DNA of 64,000 bases, taken from Dyadobacter flavalbus (GTDB taxonomy: Bacteria > Bacteroidota > Bacteroidia > Cytophagales > Spirosomataceae). A program made the position numbers and the translations under genes. Where the stretch lies: NCBI RefSeq assembly GCF_006149045.1, contig NZ_VBSN01000073.1, forward strand, positions 62,001 through 126,000, written 5' to 3'. Positions 17,388-25,085 of the stretch are shown piece after piece; position 1 is the first letter of the stretch, and every line of letters starts with the position of its first letter. The notes under the pieces were generated by a model that searched no databases, had not been told where the DNA came from, and saw only the letters and a list, made by a program, of their open reading frames with translations.

Positions 17388-19001
17388 TCAATACAGCTTC
17401 TGGCGCTGCTGTTTTACGGTTTCATCTTTCAGGAATTCGTCATAAGTCATCAATTTATCCAGAATTCCTTTCGGGCCGATTTCGATAATGCGGTTGGCAA
17501 TCGTATGCACAAACTGGTGATCGTGCGAATAGAACAACAGACAGCCAGAAAAGTCAATCAATCCGTTGTTCAGCGCCGTAATGGATTCCAGATCAAGGTG
17601 GTTTGTCGGATCGTCGAGTACCAGAGCATTCGCACCGGAAAGCATTGTTCTGGAAAGCATGCAGCGTACTTTTTCACCTCCTGAAAGCACTTTGGCTTTT
17701 TTCAGCGACTCTTCGCCGGAGAAAAGCATTCTTCCCAGAAACCCCCGGATAAAACTTTCGTCCTTTTCTTCCGAATACTGACGAAGCCAGTCCACAAGAT
17801 TCAGGTCCACATCAAAAAACTGCGTCGGATCTTTCGGAAAATACGATTTGGTGATGGTTACACCCCAGGTATAAGTTCCTTTATCTGCTTTCTGAACTTC
17901 ATTTATGATATCGAAAAAAGAACTGATCGCAAGAACATTACGGCTCACAAATGCGATTTTATCTCCTTTGTTAACTGTAAAGCTGAGATTATCAAAAAGT
18001 TTGGTTCCGTCTTCGGCTGTTTTGGACAATCCTTCAATTCGCAGCAGCTGATCGCCAACTTCTCTTTCCGACTTGAATGCGATATACGGATATTTACGCG
18101 AAGAAGGCTTTATATCGTCAATCGTCAGTTTTTCAAGCAGTTTGGCGCGCGAAGTGGCCTGCTTGGACTTGGAAGCATTCGCACTGAACCTTCTGATAAA
18201 GTCTTCCAGTTCCTTACGCTTGTCTTCAGACTTCCTGTTTGCATCCTGACGCTGCTTCAACGCAAGCTGACTGGACTCATACCAGAAAGAATAATTTCCT
18301 GTAAACATCTGAACCTTGCTGAAATCAATATCGACAACATGCGTACAAACCTCATCCAGAAAGTGCCTGTCGTGGGAAACAACGATTACGGTATTTTTAA
18401 AGTCAGCTAAAAAGTTTTCGAGCCAGAGTACCGTTTCAACGTCCAGGTTGTTTGTAGGCTCATCAAGCAGCAGCACATCCGGATTTCCGAACAACGCCTG
18501 CGCAAGCAGAACCCTAACTTTGTCATTGGCGTTGAGATCGCCCATAATGGCGGAATGCAGTTCTTCGCCAAGTCCCAGTCCGCTCAGCAGCTGCGCTGCT
18601 TCCGTTTCCGCTTCCCAGCCGTTCAGGTCGGCAAATTCCGCTTCCAGTTCCGCCGCTTTTTCACCGTCGGCATCGGTAAAATCTTCTTTTTCGTAAATGG
18701 CTTCACGCTCTTTCATGATCTTGTAAAGACGTTCATGTCCCAAAATCACCGTGTCCATTACGGGATATGCATCAAATTCAAACTGGTCCTGTTTCAGAAA
18801 AGTCATCCTTTCGCCGGGATTCATTTGAACTGTACCGGTCTGCGGCTCAATTTCACCGGAAAGAATTTTCAAAAAGGTCGATTTTCCTGCCCCGTTCGCT
18901 CCAATCACTCCATAACAGTTTCCGGGGACAAATTTTATATTTACTTCGTCAAATAATATCCTTTTGCCGTATCTTAAGGATACGTTCTGAACCGTAATCA
19001 T
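17388..19001 (-). CDS. ABC-F family ATPase, YbiT-like
   Basis: This 537-residue soluble protein has two fused ABC domains and no membrane domain; ABC-F proteins act on the ribosome. Domain 1 has Walker A GANGAGKST (34-42) and Walker B LLLDEPTNNLD, but its signature is GDLNANDKVRV instead of LSGGQ. Domain 2 has LSGGEKVRC (439-447), but its P-loop region reads FVSRNVLAISSF (351-362) with no GxxGxGK, and its Walker B ends in VLDDPTNHLD, with Asp replacing the catalytic Glu. The basic linker near 250-300 (RRFSANASKSKQATSRAKLLEK) is typical. The degenerate first signature is a known feature of the YbiT branch. Confidence 0.88.
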   Translation of the reverse strand: MITVQNVSLRYGKRILFDEVNIKFVPGNCYGVIGANGAGKSTFLKILSGEIEPQTGTVQMNPGERMTFLKQDQFEFDAYPVMDTVILGHERLYKIMKEREAIYEKEDFTDADGEKAAELEAEFADLNGWEAETEAAQLLSGLGLGEELHSAIMGDLNANDKVRVLLAQALFGNPDVLLLDEPTNNLDVETVLWLENFLADFKNTVIVVSHDRHFLDEVCTHVVDIDFSKVQMFTGNYSFWYESSQLALKQRQDANRKSEDKRKELEDFIRRFSANASKSKQATSRAKLLEKLTIDDIKPSSRKYPYIAFKSEREVGDQLLRIEGLSKTAEDGTKLFDNLSFTVNKGDKIAFVSRNVLAISSFFDIINEVQKADKGTYTWGVTITKSYFPKDPTQFFDVDLNLVDWLRQYSEEKDESFIRGFLGRMLFSGEESLKKAKVLSGGEKVRCMLSRTMLSGANALVLDDPTNHLDLESITALNNGLIDFSGCLLFYSHDHQFVHTIANRIIEIGPKGILDKLMTYDEFLKDETVKQQRQKLY

Positions 19002-19029
19002 TGTAAATCAATTTTTATGAATGAAACCG

Positions 19030-19037
19030 CAAAATTA
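19030..19037 (-). promoter_or_regulatory. Candidate -7 box of the ABC-F gene
   Basis: Minus-strand TAATTTTG lies 28 bp before the ATG at 19001. No TTG is seen at -33. Confidence 0.35.
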
Positions 19038-19079
19038 AGAAATTCATGCCGATTTCATATGTTTGATAGTATTAAAAGC

Positions 19080-19117
19080 AAAGAAAGCGGGCTGATAATC
19101 ACCAGTCCGCTTTCTTT
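19080..19117 (-). terminator. Terminator of the beta-propeller gene
   Basis: A 15-bp stem with one G-U pair (19080-19094 with 19103-19117) and an 8-nt loop lies 17 bp beyond the stop codon of the upstream minus-strand gene. The stem ends in TTTCTTT on either strand. Confidence 0.75.
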
Positions 19118-19133
19118 ATGCATCTGTGGCACG

Positions 19134-20411
19134 TCAGGGAATAACCCTTAATGTATGGGCTCCTTTTCCTACACTTATTTTGGCATCCTGCTTTTTCAGA
19201 GAAGGTGTTTCACCTTTGGTAACACTCCAGAATTCAACACCGCCGTTTCCCATTCCGTATTCAAGGTATTCAAAAACGGAAACGGCAAGATGGGAACCGT
19301 CTTTATCAAAGGCGATGCTCTGCGGATAAATCCCGTCAAAAGGATAATCTGCCACTTTGGTCAGTGCACCGTCTGCTTTTCCGACTTTGAACAAAGTAAT
19401 GGAAGCTCCTGCTCCGGTTCCGGCTTCTGTCCATGGCGCATCGCTTTTTCCCGCATTCACGGCGACCAGCTGCGAACCATCCGGACTGATTGTAAAAGAA
19501 CCTGTATTGATGCCGGCCGGAACCTGGCTTGCGACTTTATGCTCAACGGTGCCGTCCATGGAAAAATCCACGACCAGAATTTCACCTTCGCCCGTTGATT
19601 TTCCCGGAGCACCTTTGGTGTCCAGCACAAAGTAATGCTTCCCGTCCGAAGAGAATTTCCCGAAAGACGGCTGTGTTCCGACTTTAACAGGCTTGCCGAC
19701 AATTTCCACATTTTTGAGCTTGCCGCCTTCCCGGATGACTTTATACAATCCTACTTCCTTGGAATTGCTCAGCGTAAAGGCAATGTAATCACCGGAAGGA
19801 TGCCAGGAAAGGTCGGCAATTTTATTGGACGAGTCGATTGCTGCGGGCAGATTCAGGAACCTTGCAGGCTTGCCGTCTGGTCCTGCTTCGATAAACACCA
19901 GCTCTTTTCCGGCTTCGCCCGTTGAAATAATCAGTTCGTTTTTATTCACATCAATGGCCATCGGTTTTTTCCCGACCGGAAAACCGAATTTTGCCTTTGG
20001 TGAAGCAAGGTTTGTAATATCGACTACAAATAATTTTTCTCCTGCCGGAAATTCTGAAATCACATCTTTATATTCCGTAACGCCGTCTTCCGGCTTCACA
20101 CGGCTTTCCAGCACATAAGCAAGTCCGCCGGCCGGAGGTACCGCCAGCGTTTTGGAATATCCGAGTGCCGAATTTGAAACCATTGCACTTCCGATTCCTT
20201 TACTGCCTCTTTCAACAGGAAATTTGATTGTACTTAACTGATCCTTTGCTGTAATGTCTCTTAATAGCTTTCCATCAACAAGTGCAGATGCCGACAAATC
20301 CGCATCCGAAACTACAACCAGTCCGCGTGCATTGAAGTTAATCGTCGATTGGGCAACGGCCGGGATTGCTCCCAATGCTGCCAAACCAGCAAATAAAACG
20401 ACTTTTTTCAT
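19134..20411 (-). CDS. Secreted beta-propeller protein (lactonase/WD40-like)
   Basis: This 425-residue protein has a clear signal peptide (MKKVVLFAGLAALGAIPAVAQ, cleavage near residue 20). The rest is repeated blades with the pattern of YVTN/lactonase-like propellers: KLFVVDITNLASPKAKF, PMAIDVNKNELIISTG, LSWHPSGDYIAFTLSNSKEVGLYKV, FTISPDGSQLVAVNAG and IAFDKDGSHLAVSVFEY. It is probably periplasmic or extracellular. No catalytic residues can be assigned; a binding or scaffold role is as likely as lactonase activity. It is monocistronic with its own terminator. Confidence 0.8.
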   Translation of the reverse strand: MKKVVLFAGLAALGAIPAVAQSTINFNARGLVVVSDADLSASALVDGKLLRDITAKDQLSTIKFPVERGSKGIGSAMVSNSALGYSKTLAVPPAGGLAYVLESRVKPEDGVTEYKDVISEFPAGEKLFVVDITNLASPKAKFGFPVGKKPMAIDVNKNELIISTGEAGKELVFIEAGPDGKPARFLNLPAAIDSSNKIADLSWHPSGDYIAFTLSNSKEVGLYKVIREGGKLKNVEIVGKPVKVGTQPSFGKFSSDGKHYFVLDTKGAPGKSTGEGEILVVDFSMDGTVEHKVASQVPAGINTGSFTISPDGSQLVAVNAGKSDAPWTEAGTGAGASITLFKVGKADGALTKVADYPFDGIYPQSIAFDKDGSHLAVSVFEYLEYGMGNGGVEFWSVTKGETPSLKKQDAKISVGKGAHTLRVIP

Positions 20412-20526
20412 AAAAAGAATTTAGGTTACAGTGATTGAAAGTAAATAGAACGATCAGATCGAACTAAACCTTGTAAAGAACCAATGCTTTATAAGGACTT
20501 TAAAAATGGCAATATAACAAAAAAGA

Positions 20527-20554
20527 AAACCCCGGTAAATCGTTACCGGGGTTT
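20527..20554 (-). terminator. Terminator of rpsT
   Basis: A perfect 12-bp stem (AAACCCCGGTAA, 20527-20538, with 20543-20554) has a 4-nt loop. On the minus strand it is followed by TTTTCTTTTTTG, a strong intrinsic terminator. Confidence 0.9.
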
Positions 20555-20575
20555 AAATCTCAGGAAGAAAAGGGA

Positions 20576-20839
20576 CTAAGCTGCTGCAGTAAGTGCATTC
20601 ACAACTTTTGCCAGTTTTGATTTCTGGTTAGAAGCCTTTTTCTTGTGGATAATATTTTTCTTTGCCAAACGATCCAACATTGAAGAAACAGTTTTGTAAA
20701 CTTCAACAGCTACTGCCTTATCAGTCGTTTCACGCAATTTCTTGATGTATGAACGTGTAGTTTTATGCTGGTAACGATTACGCAAACGTTTTGTTTCGTT
20801 AGCGCGGATTCTCTTTAATGCTGATTTATGATTTGCCAT
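20576..20839 (-). CDS. rpsT: 30S ribosomal protein S20
   Basis: The 87-residue basic helical protein begins [21 protein letters not shown], the S20 hallmark, with the conserved [19 protein letters not shown] segment near residue 60-80. It binds 16S rRNA in the body of the 30S subunit. It is transcribed alone from its own promoter and terminator. Confidence 0.97.
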   Translation of the reverse strand: MANHKSALKRIRANETKRLRNRYQHKTTRSYIKKLRETTDKAVAVEVYKTVSSMLDRLAKKNIIHKKKASNQKSKLAKVVNALTAAA

Positions 20840-20879
20840 CTTATTGAACTGATATTTTCCTATTTTTCATTTCGATTTG

Positions 20880-20910
20880 CAAAAGTAGAAATTACCGGCT
20901 GAAAAGCCAA
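20880..20910 (-). promoter_or_regulatory. Promoter of rpsT
   Basis: On the minus strand, TTG (20910-20908), a 20-nt spacer and TACTTTTG (20887-20880) match the consensus. The predicted leader is about 35 nt. Confidence 0.65.
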
Positions 20911-20948
20911 GCTTAGCCTGAAATATATTTGATCAATCCCGGCTCAAC

Positions 20949-21752
20949 TTACTGCGGCATACGTTGCACGTCGGAATTCAGGTATTCTTCAATGCGGTTT
21001 TCCAGCTCCGTATACGGAATATTGCTGTGCAGCTGCCCTTCCACGGCAAGCGAGATTTTGCCGGTCTGCTCGGAAATGACAATTACAATAGCATCTGTGG
21101 CTTCACTCATGCCCATGGCTGCTCTGTGCCGGAACCCGAGTGAAGACGGAACATCCACGCCGTCCGCGACCGGCAGCACGCATCTTGCCGCTTTCAGTAC
21201 GCCGTCCACAATGATTACGGCACCGTCATGCAACTCACTATACTGATTAAAAAGGGAAACAAGCAACGGTTTGGAAACGCGTGAATCCAGCAATTCGCCG
21301 GTTTCAACGTATTTGCTTAAATCGTCTCTTTTATTGACGACAATCAATGCGCCTGTAAAGTTTGCGGCAATGGTTTTGCTGGCGTCCACGATTTCCTTCA
21401 GGTTTTTCACTTTCAGGTCCAGCACCGAATTGCCCATTACTTTTTTCAGCAGCCCGTTGTTGGTATAAATGGTGGATTTACCGATTATGAGCAAAAAACG
21501 CCGGATTTCCTGCTGAAAAATAACAATCAGCGCAACGGCTCCAACGCCCATAAAATATTGTAAAATAGCTGTGAGTAGTCCCAGTCCAAGTCCTTTTACA
21601 ACCAGATAAAACACGTAAACAAACAGATACCCGAGGAAAACCCTGCTGGCAATACTTCCCCGAACCAGCGTATATACCTGATAAAGAAGAACTGAAACTA
21701 AAAAAACATCCAGGACGTCAGCCCAATTGATGTTCAAAAAACCCACACGCAT
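20949..21752 (-). CDS. cdaA: Diadenylate cyclase CdaA
   Basis: Makes cyclic di-AMP from two ATP. The 267-residue protein has three N-terminal membrane helices (DVLDVFLVSVLLYQVYTLV, VFLGYLFVYVFYLVVKGLG, and YFMGVGAVALIVIFQQEI) followed by a DisA_N domain. The catalytic motifs are present: ELHDGAVIIVDG (DGA) and SSLGFRHRAAMGMSE (RHR). Cyclic di-AMP usually controls potassium balance and envelope stress. The gene lies 36 bp downstream of folP, a conserved pairing in Bacteroidota. Confidence 0.94.
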   Translation of the reverse strand: MRVGFLNINWADVLDVFLVSVLLYQVYTLVRGSIASRVFLGYLFVYVFYLVVKGLGLGLLTAILQYFMGVGAVALIVIFQQEIRRFLLIIGKSTIYTNNGLLKKVMGNSVLDLKVKNLKEIVDASKTIAANFTGALIVVNKRDDLSKYVETGELLDSRVSKPLLVSLFNQYSELHDGAVIIVDGVLKAARCVLPVADGVDVPSSLGFRHRAAMGMSEATDAIVIVISEQTGKISLAVEGQLHSNIPYTELENRIEEYLNSDVQRMPQ

Positions 21753-21788
21753 AAGAAAATCAATATTATTCCGGGACTAAATTACTAT

Positions 21789-22643
21789 TTAATTCATACT
21801 GTTACCAGCGGCAATCCATAGTTTTACAACTTCTGCCGCCGGTTTTACGTCATGCACGCGAATAATTGACGCGCCCTGCTGCAATGCCAGTGTGTTGAGT
21901 ACGGTTGTTCCATTTAACGCTTCTTCGGCTGTAATATTTAAAGTTTTGTAAATGGTGGTTTTTCTCGAAATCCCGACAAGCAGCGGATAATCCAGCAAAT
22001 GAAAGGCATGAAGGTTTTTCATCAGTTCAAAATTCTGGGCAATGGTTTTGGCAAACCCGAAACCCGGATCAACAATGATATCTGCAACGCCTTTCTGCCT
22101 GAGCACATCCACTTTTTCCTTCAGATCTTTCAGAATGTCCGGAATCAGCTGATTGTAATTTGTTAATTGGTTCATCGTCTGCGGCGTACCGCGCATATGC
22201 ATCAGAATATAAGGAACTTTCAGCGCAGCGGCCACATCAAACATGCTGTCGTCCAGTATTCCGCCTGAAACGTCATTGATCATATGCGCGCCCTTATATA
22301 CGGCCCGGCTGGCTACTGAAGATCGAAAGGTATCTACGGAAAGAATCAGATCAGGAAAATATTTATTTAACGGCTCAATCGCGGATTCCACGCGGTCCGC
22401 TTCTTCCTCCGGATCAATTTCCTTTGCCCCCGGCCGTGTGGAATACCCGCCGACATCAATAATGCCTGCACCCTCTTTCTGCATTTGCCCGGCCTTGTCC
22501 ACAAGCTCGTCAACGGAGCTGATGCGGCTTCCGGCGTAAAAAGAATCCGGCGTTATATTGAGTATGCCCATTACAACCGGAGTTGACAGTTCCATCAGTC
22601 TGCCCCGGATGTTGAGCGTTTTTTTGCTAACTTGCATCATCAT
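21789..22643 (-). CDS. folP: Dihydropteroate synthase
   Basis: Condenses p-aminobenzoate with hydroxymethyl-dihydropterin pyrophosphate in folate synthesis. The 284-residue TIM barrel has the two signature regions: VVMGILNITPDSFYAGSR (about 24-41) and AGIIDVGGYSTRPGAKEI (about 59-76). DTFRSSVASRA, MINDVSGG, YILMHMRGTPQTM and the late SIIRVHDV are all in place. It is the first gene of a two-gene operon with cdaA. Confidence 0.95.
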   Translation of the reverse strand: MMMQVSKKTLNIRGRLMELSTPVVMGILNITPDSFYAGSRISSVDELVDKAGQMQKEGAGIIDVGGYSTRPGAKEIDPEEEADRVESAIEPLNKYFPDLILSVDTFRSSVASRAVYKGAHMINDVSGGILDDSMFDVAAALKVPYILMHMRGTPQTMNQLTNYNQLIPDILKDLKEKVDVLRQKGVADIIVDPGFGFAKTIAQNFELMKNLHAFHLLDYPLLVGISRKTTIYKTLNITAEEALNGTTVLNTLALQQGASIIRVHDVKPAAEVVKLWIAAGNSMN

Positions 22644-22724
22644 TTTTTAACTGAAACCGGCAAGGGAATGATTGTGAACTCATTCTGAATTCCCCGCCGT
22701 AAAGCCATTAACTAATCCAAAGCA

Positions 22725-23270
22725 GTGAAATCCACAGAATCGGAATATCAGGAAATCATTCAGTATTGCCAAGCGCTTTTTACAAAAAAGAACAGAGATT
22801 ACGGAACATCATGGCGTATCCTGCGGATTCCGTCGCTTACAGACCAGATTTTCATCAAGGCGCAGAGAATCCGGACCATTCAGGAAAAAGGCGTACAAAA
22901 GGTGAATGAAGACGTTTCTTCCGAGTTCGTCGGCATCATCAATTACTGCGTTATGGCGCTTATTCAGATTGCCTCGGCAGAAACCGGACAGGATATTCAG
23001 GACTCGGATCTGGCAAATCTGTACAATATGCAGGTCAATGAAGTCAAGGAACTGCTTTTCAACAAAAATCACGATTACGGCGAGGCGTGGCGCGATATGC
23101 GCGTCAGTTCCATGACGGATATTATTCTGATGAAATTGCTGAGGATTAAACAAATCGAGGATAATCAGGGATTGACGCTGGTTTCTGAAGGTGTCAAGGC
23201 GGGTTATCAGGATATTATCAATTATTCTGTTTTCTGCCTGATCAAATCCAATGCATTGCAAACAAACTGA
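22725..23270 (+). CDS. DUF1599 (nucleotide modification associated domain 1) protein
   Basis: This 181-residue, probably all-helical soluble protein has a clear internal duplication. The first unit, at about 8-85, contains KKNRDYGTSWRILRIPSLTD and QRIRTIQE. The second, at about 98-178, contains FNKNHDYGEAWRDMRVSSMT and LRIKQIED. Each ends in a IINY-VMALIQI or IINYSVFCLIKS helix. Family members are placed near nucleotide-modification genes in phages, but the chromosomal Bacteroidota copy has no assigned function. The start is GTG at 22725. It is followed 41 bp later by the DoxX-type gene, a conserved order. Confidence 0.8.
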   Translation: MKSTESEYQEIIQYCQALFTKKNRDYGTSWRILRIPSLTDQIFIKAQRIRTIQEKGVQKVNEDVSSEFVGIINYCVMALIQIASAETGQDIQDSDLANLYNMQVNEVKELLFNKNHDYGEAWRDMRVSSMTDIILMKLLRIKQIEDNQGLTLVSEGVKAGYQDIINYSVFCLIKSNALQTN

Positions 23271-23311
23271 CCAGCGTTTTGTGTTAAAGCATTTTTAATA
23301 GCATTATAAAA

Positions 23312-24403
23312 ATGAAAATCCTTGCCCAGATTTCCCGTATCGTTGTCGGCCTGCTGTTTATTTTTTCAGGATTGATAAAACTGAACGATCCGATCGGAAC
23401 CCAGTACAAGCTTGAAGAATACTTTGAAGTTTTTGCCGTGGATATGCCTTTTCTGCACGATTTCTTCATGGCGCTGGTTCCGCTTGCCCTTTATTTGTCT
23501 GTATTTTTATGCACGGCAGAAGTGGTGCTCGGCATTGCATTGCTGGTTCGTTACAAACCGCGAACCATCTCATGGCTGCTGCTGACAATCATTGTCTTTT
23601 TTACCTTCCTGACATTCTATTCGGCTTATTTCAACAAAGTTACAGACTGCGGATGCTTTGGTGCCGCGATCAAGCTGACGCCATGGACGTCTTTCGGAAA
23701 AGATTTGTTTTTACTTGCCCTCATCCTTGTTATCGTTTATTATCGGAAAAAGTTCAAGCCGTTGCCGACAGGGATTATTATTGTAATTTCAACCATTGCT
23801 TCGCTCGGGCTGGCCGTGTATGTGCTGCGCCATTTGCCTGTACTGGACCTTTTGCCGTATCGCGTGGGCGCAAACATTCCGGCCCAGATGAAACCTTCAG
23901 AGCCGCTGCGTTACCTTTATATATTTGATAAAGGAGGAAAAAAATATGAATTTGAAAAATATCCGAGCGACACAACAATGGTTTTCAAGGAAATGGTTGT
24001 GCTGAACGAAGATGCAAAGCCGAAAATTACAGACTACAAAGTCTGGAACGACGCGGGAGATTTTACAGAAGAGACTTTCAAGGGAAAAAAACTTTTTCTG
24101 ATCATCAAAAGCCTGAACGATATCAATACGGCTGCTTTGCCTGAAATCAACAAGCTTATCAATCAGGTTAAAACGCAGGGCGTGGAACCGATTATCCTGA
24201 CTTCGGGAAACAGTGAAGAAATTGTGCGGTTTCTTTCCGGGCACCAGCTTAACGTGCCTTATTATTATGTGGATGCCACGGTTTTAAAAACGATTTCAAG
24301 ATCCAATCCCGGCTTATGGCTGCTGGACAACGGCACCGTAAAAGGCAAATGGCATTACAATGACACGCCGGCTGCGGAGGAAGTGATCGAACTGGTTAAA
24401 TAA
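23312..24403 (+). CDS. BT_3928-type DoxX/MauE membrane protein with C-terminal thioredoxin-like region
   Basis: 363 residues. The N-terminal 180 residues contain four to five membrane helices (ISRIVVGLLFIFSGLIKL; VPLALYLSVFLCTAEVVLGIALLV; SWLLLTIIVFFTFLTFYSAYF; LFLLALILVIVYY; and a helix near 150-165). They carry the motif DCGCFGAAIKLTPW, shared with DoxX/MauE families. The C-terminal half (about 200-363) resembles a thioredoxin fold (KKLFLIIKSLNDIN, VEPIILTSGNSEEIVRFL) without a CxxC. A redox or disulphide-related role at the membrane is inferred only from the family. Confidence 0.8.
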   Translation: MKILAQISRIVVGLLFIFSGLIKLNDPIGTQYKLEEYFEVFAVDMPFLHDFFMALVPLALYLSVFLCTAEVVLGIALLVRYKPRTISWLLLTIIVFFTFLTFYSAYFNKVTDCGCFGAAIKLTPWTSFGKDLFLLALILVIVYYRKKFKPLPTGIIIVISTIASLGLAVYVLRHLPVLDLLPYRVGANIPAQMKPSEPLRYLYIFDKGGKKYEFEKYPSDTTMVFKEMVVLNEDAKPKITDYKVWNDAGDFTEETFKGKKLFLIIKSLNDINTAALPEINKLINQVKTQGVEPIILTSGNSEEIVRFLSGHQLNVPYYYVDATVLKTISRSNPGLWLLDNGTVKGKWHYNDTPAAEEVIELVK

Positions 24404-24439
24404 ACGGAAAGGCTGCTTGCTGAAAAGGCGCACCATTTT

Positions 24440-24943
24440 ATGAAAAATATAGTACTCGTCGGAATGATGTCTTCCGGCAAATCAACTCTGGGAAAAAAAC
24501 TGGCACGTGCGCTGAATTACAAGTTTGTGGATCTTGACAAACTGATTGAAAAAGATCAGCAAACCGATATTCCATCCCTATTCAGGCAAAAAGGCGAAAC
24601 TTATTTCCGGGAAACGGAATCCAGGATTTTAAAGGAAATCATGCCTGAAAGCAAAATTGTTCTGGCTTCCGGCGGCGGAACGCCTTGCTTTTACGATAAC
24701 ATGGATTACATCCGTTCGCTTGGAATCAGTATTTTCCTGGACGTTCCGGCTGCGGATCTTGTAAAAAGAATTGAAAACCACGGCAAAGATGACCGCCCGG
24801 TTCTGTCGGGAGCGGCTTCGCTGGAAGATGCTTTAACGAGTAAACTACAGGAACGGCTTCCCTATTATTCGCAGGCTGACCTTACGTTAAAAGGTGAAAT
24901 TGACGTCAGCTATTTGCTGGAAGTTTTGAAGCCTTTGCTGTAA
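24440..24943 (+). CDS. aroK: Shikimate kinase
   Basis: Phosphorylates shikimate at the 3-hydroxyl in aromatic amino-acid synthesis. The 167-residue protein has the P-loop GMMSSGKST (8-16), DLDKLIEKDQ (the Asp pair binding shikimate), FRETESRIL (Arg), LASGGGTP and DDRPVLSG near the lid. It lies 36 bp after the DoxX-type gene in the same direction. Confidence 0.94.
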   Translation: MKNIVLVGMMSSGKSTLGKKLARALNYKFVDLDKLIEKDQQTDIPSLFRQKGETYFRETESRILKEIMPESKIVLASGGGTPCFYDNMDYIRSLGISIFLDVPAADLVKRIENHGKDDRPVLSGAASLEDALTSKLQERLPYYSQADLTLKGEIDVSYLLEVLKPLL

Positions 24944-25019
24944 ATAATTTGCAAACAGATCATTTATCAGCTTAGTGTCAACAATATATTTTCATAACGG
25001 ACTTTGCAATGGACATTCT

Positions 25020-25061
25020 AAAACAAATGCCTCAGCTGGAAACAGCCGAGGCATTTGTTTT
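25020..25061. terminator. Terminator between aroK and the FadL-like gene
   Basis: A 19-nt arm (25020-25038) pairs with 25043-25061 with one mismatch and a 4-nt loop. The flanks AAAACAAA and TTTGTTTT allow termination from both sides. Confidence 0.8.
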
Positions 25062-25085
25062 GTATTTATAAACAGGAAATGCGTT

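Noticed and set aside
20640-20660. TGTGGATAA, a perfect DnaA-box sequence
   Set aside because: It is a single copy inside the rpsT coding region, with no cluster, AT-rich unwinding element or dnaA gene nearby, so it does not indicate an origin.
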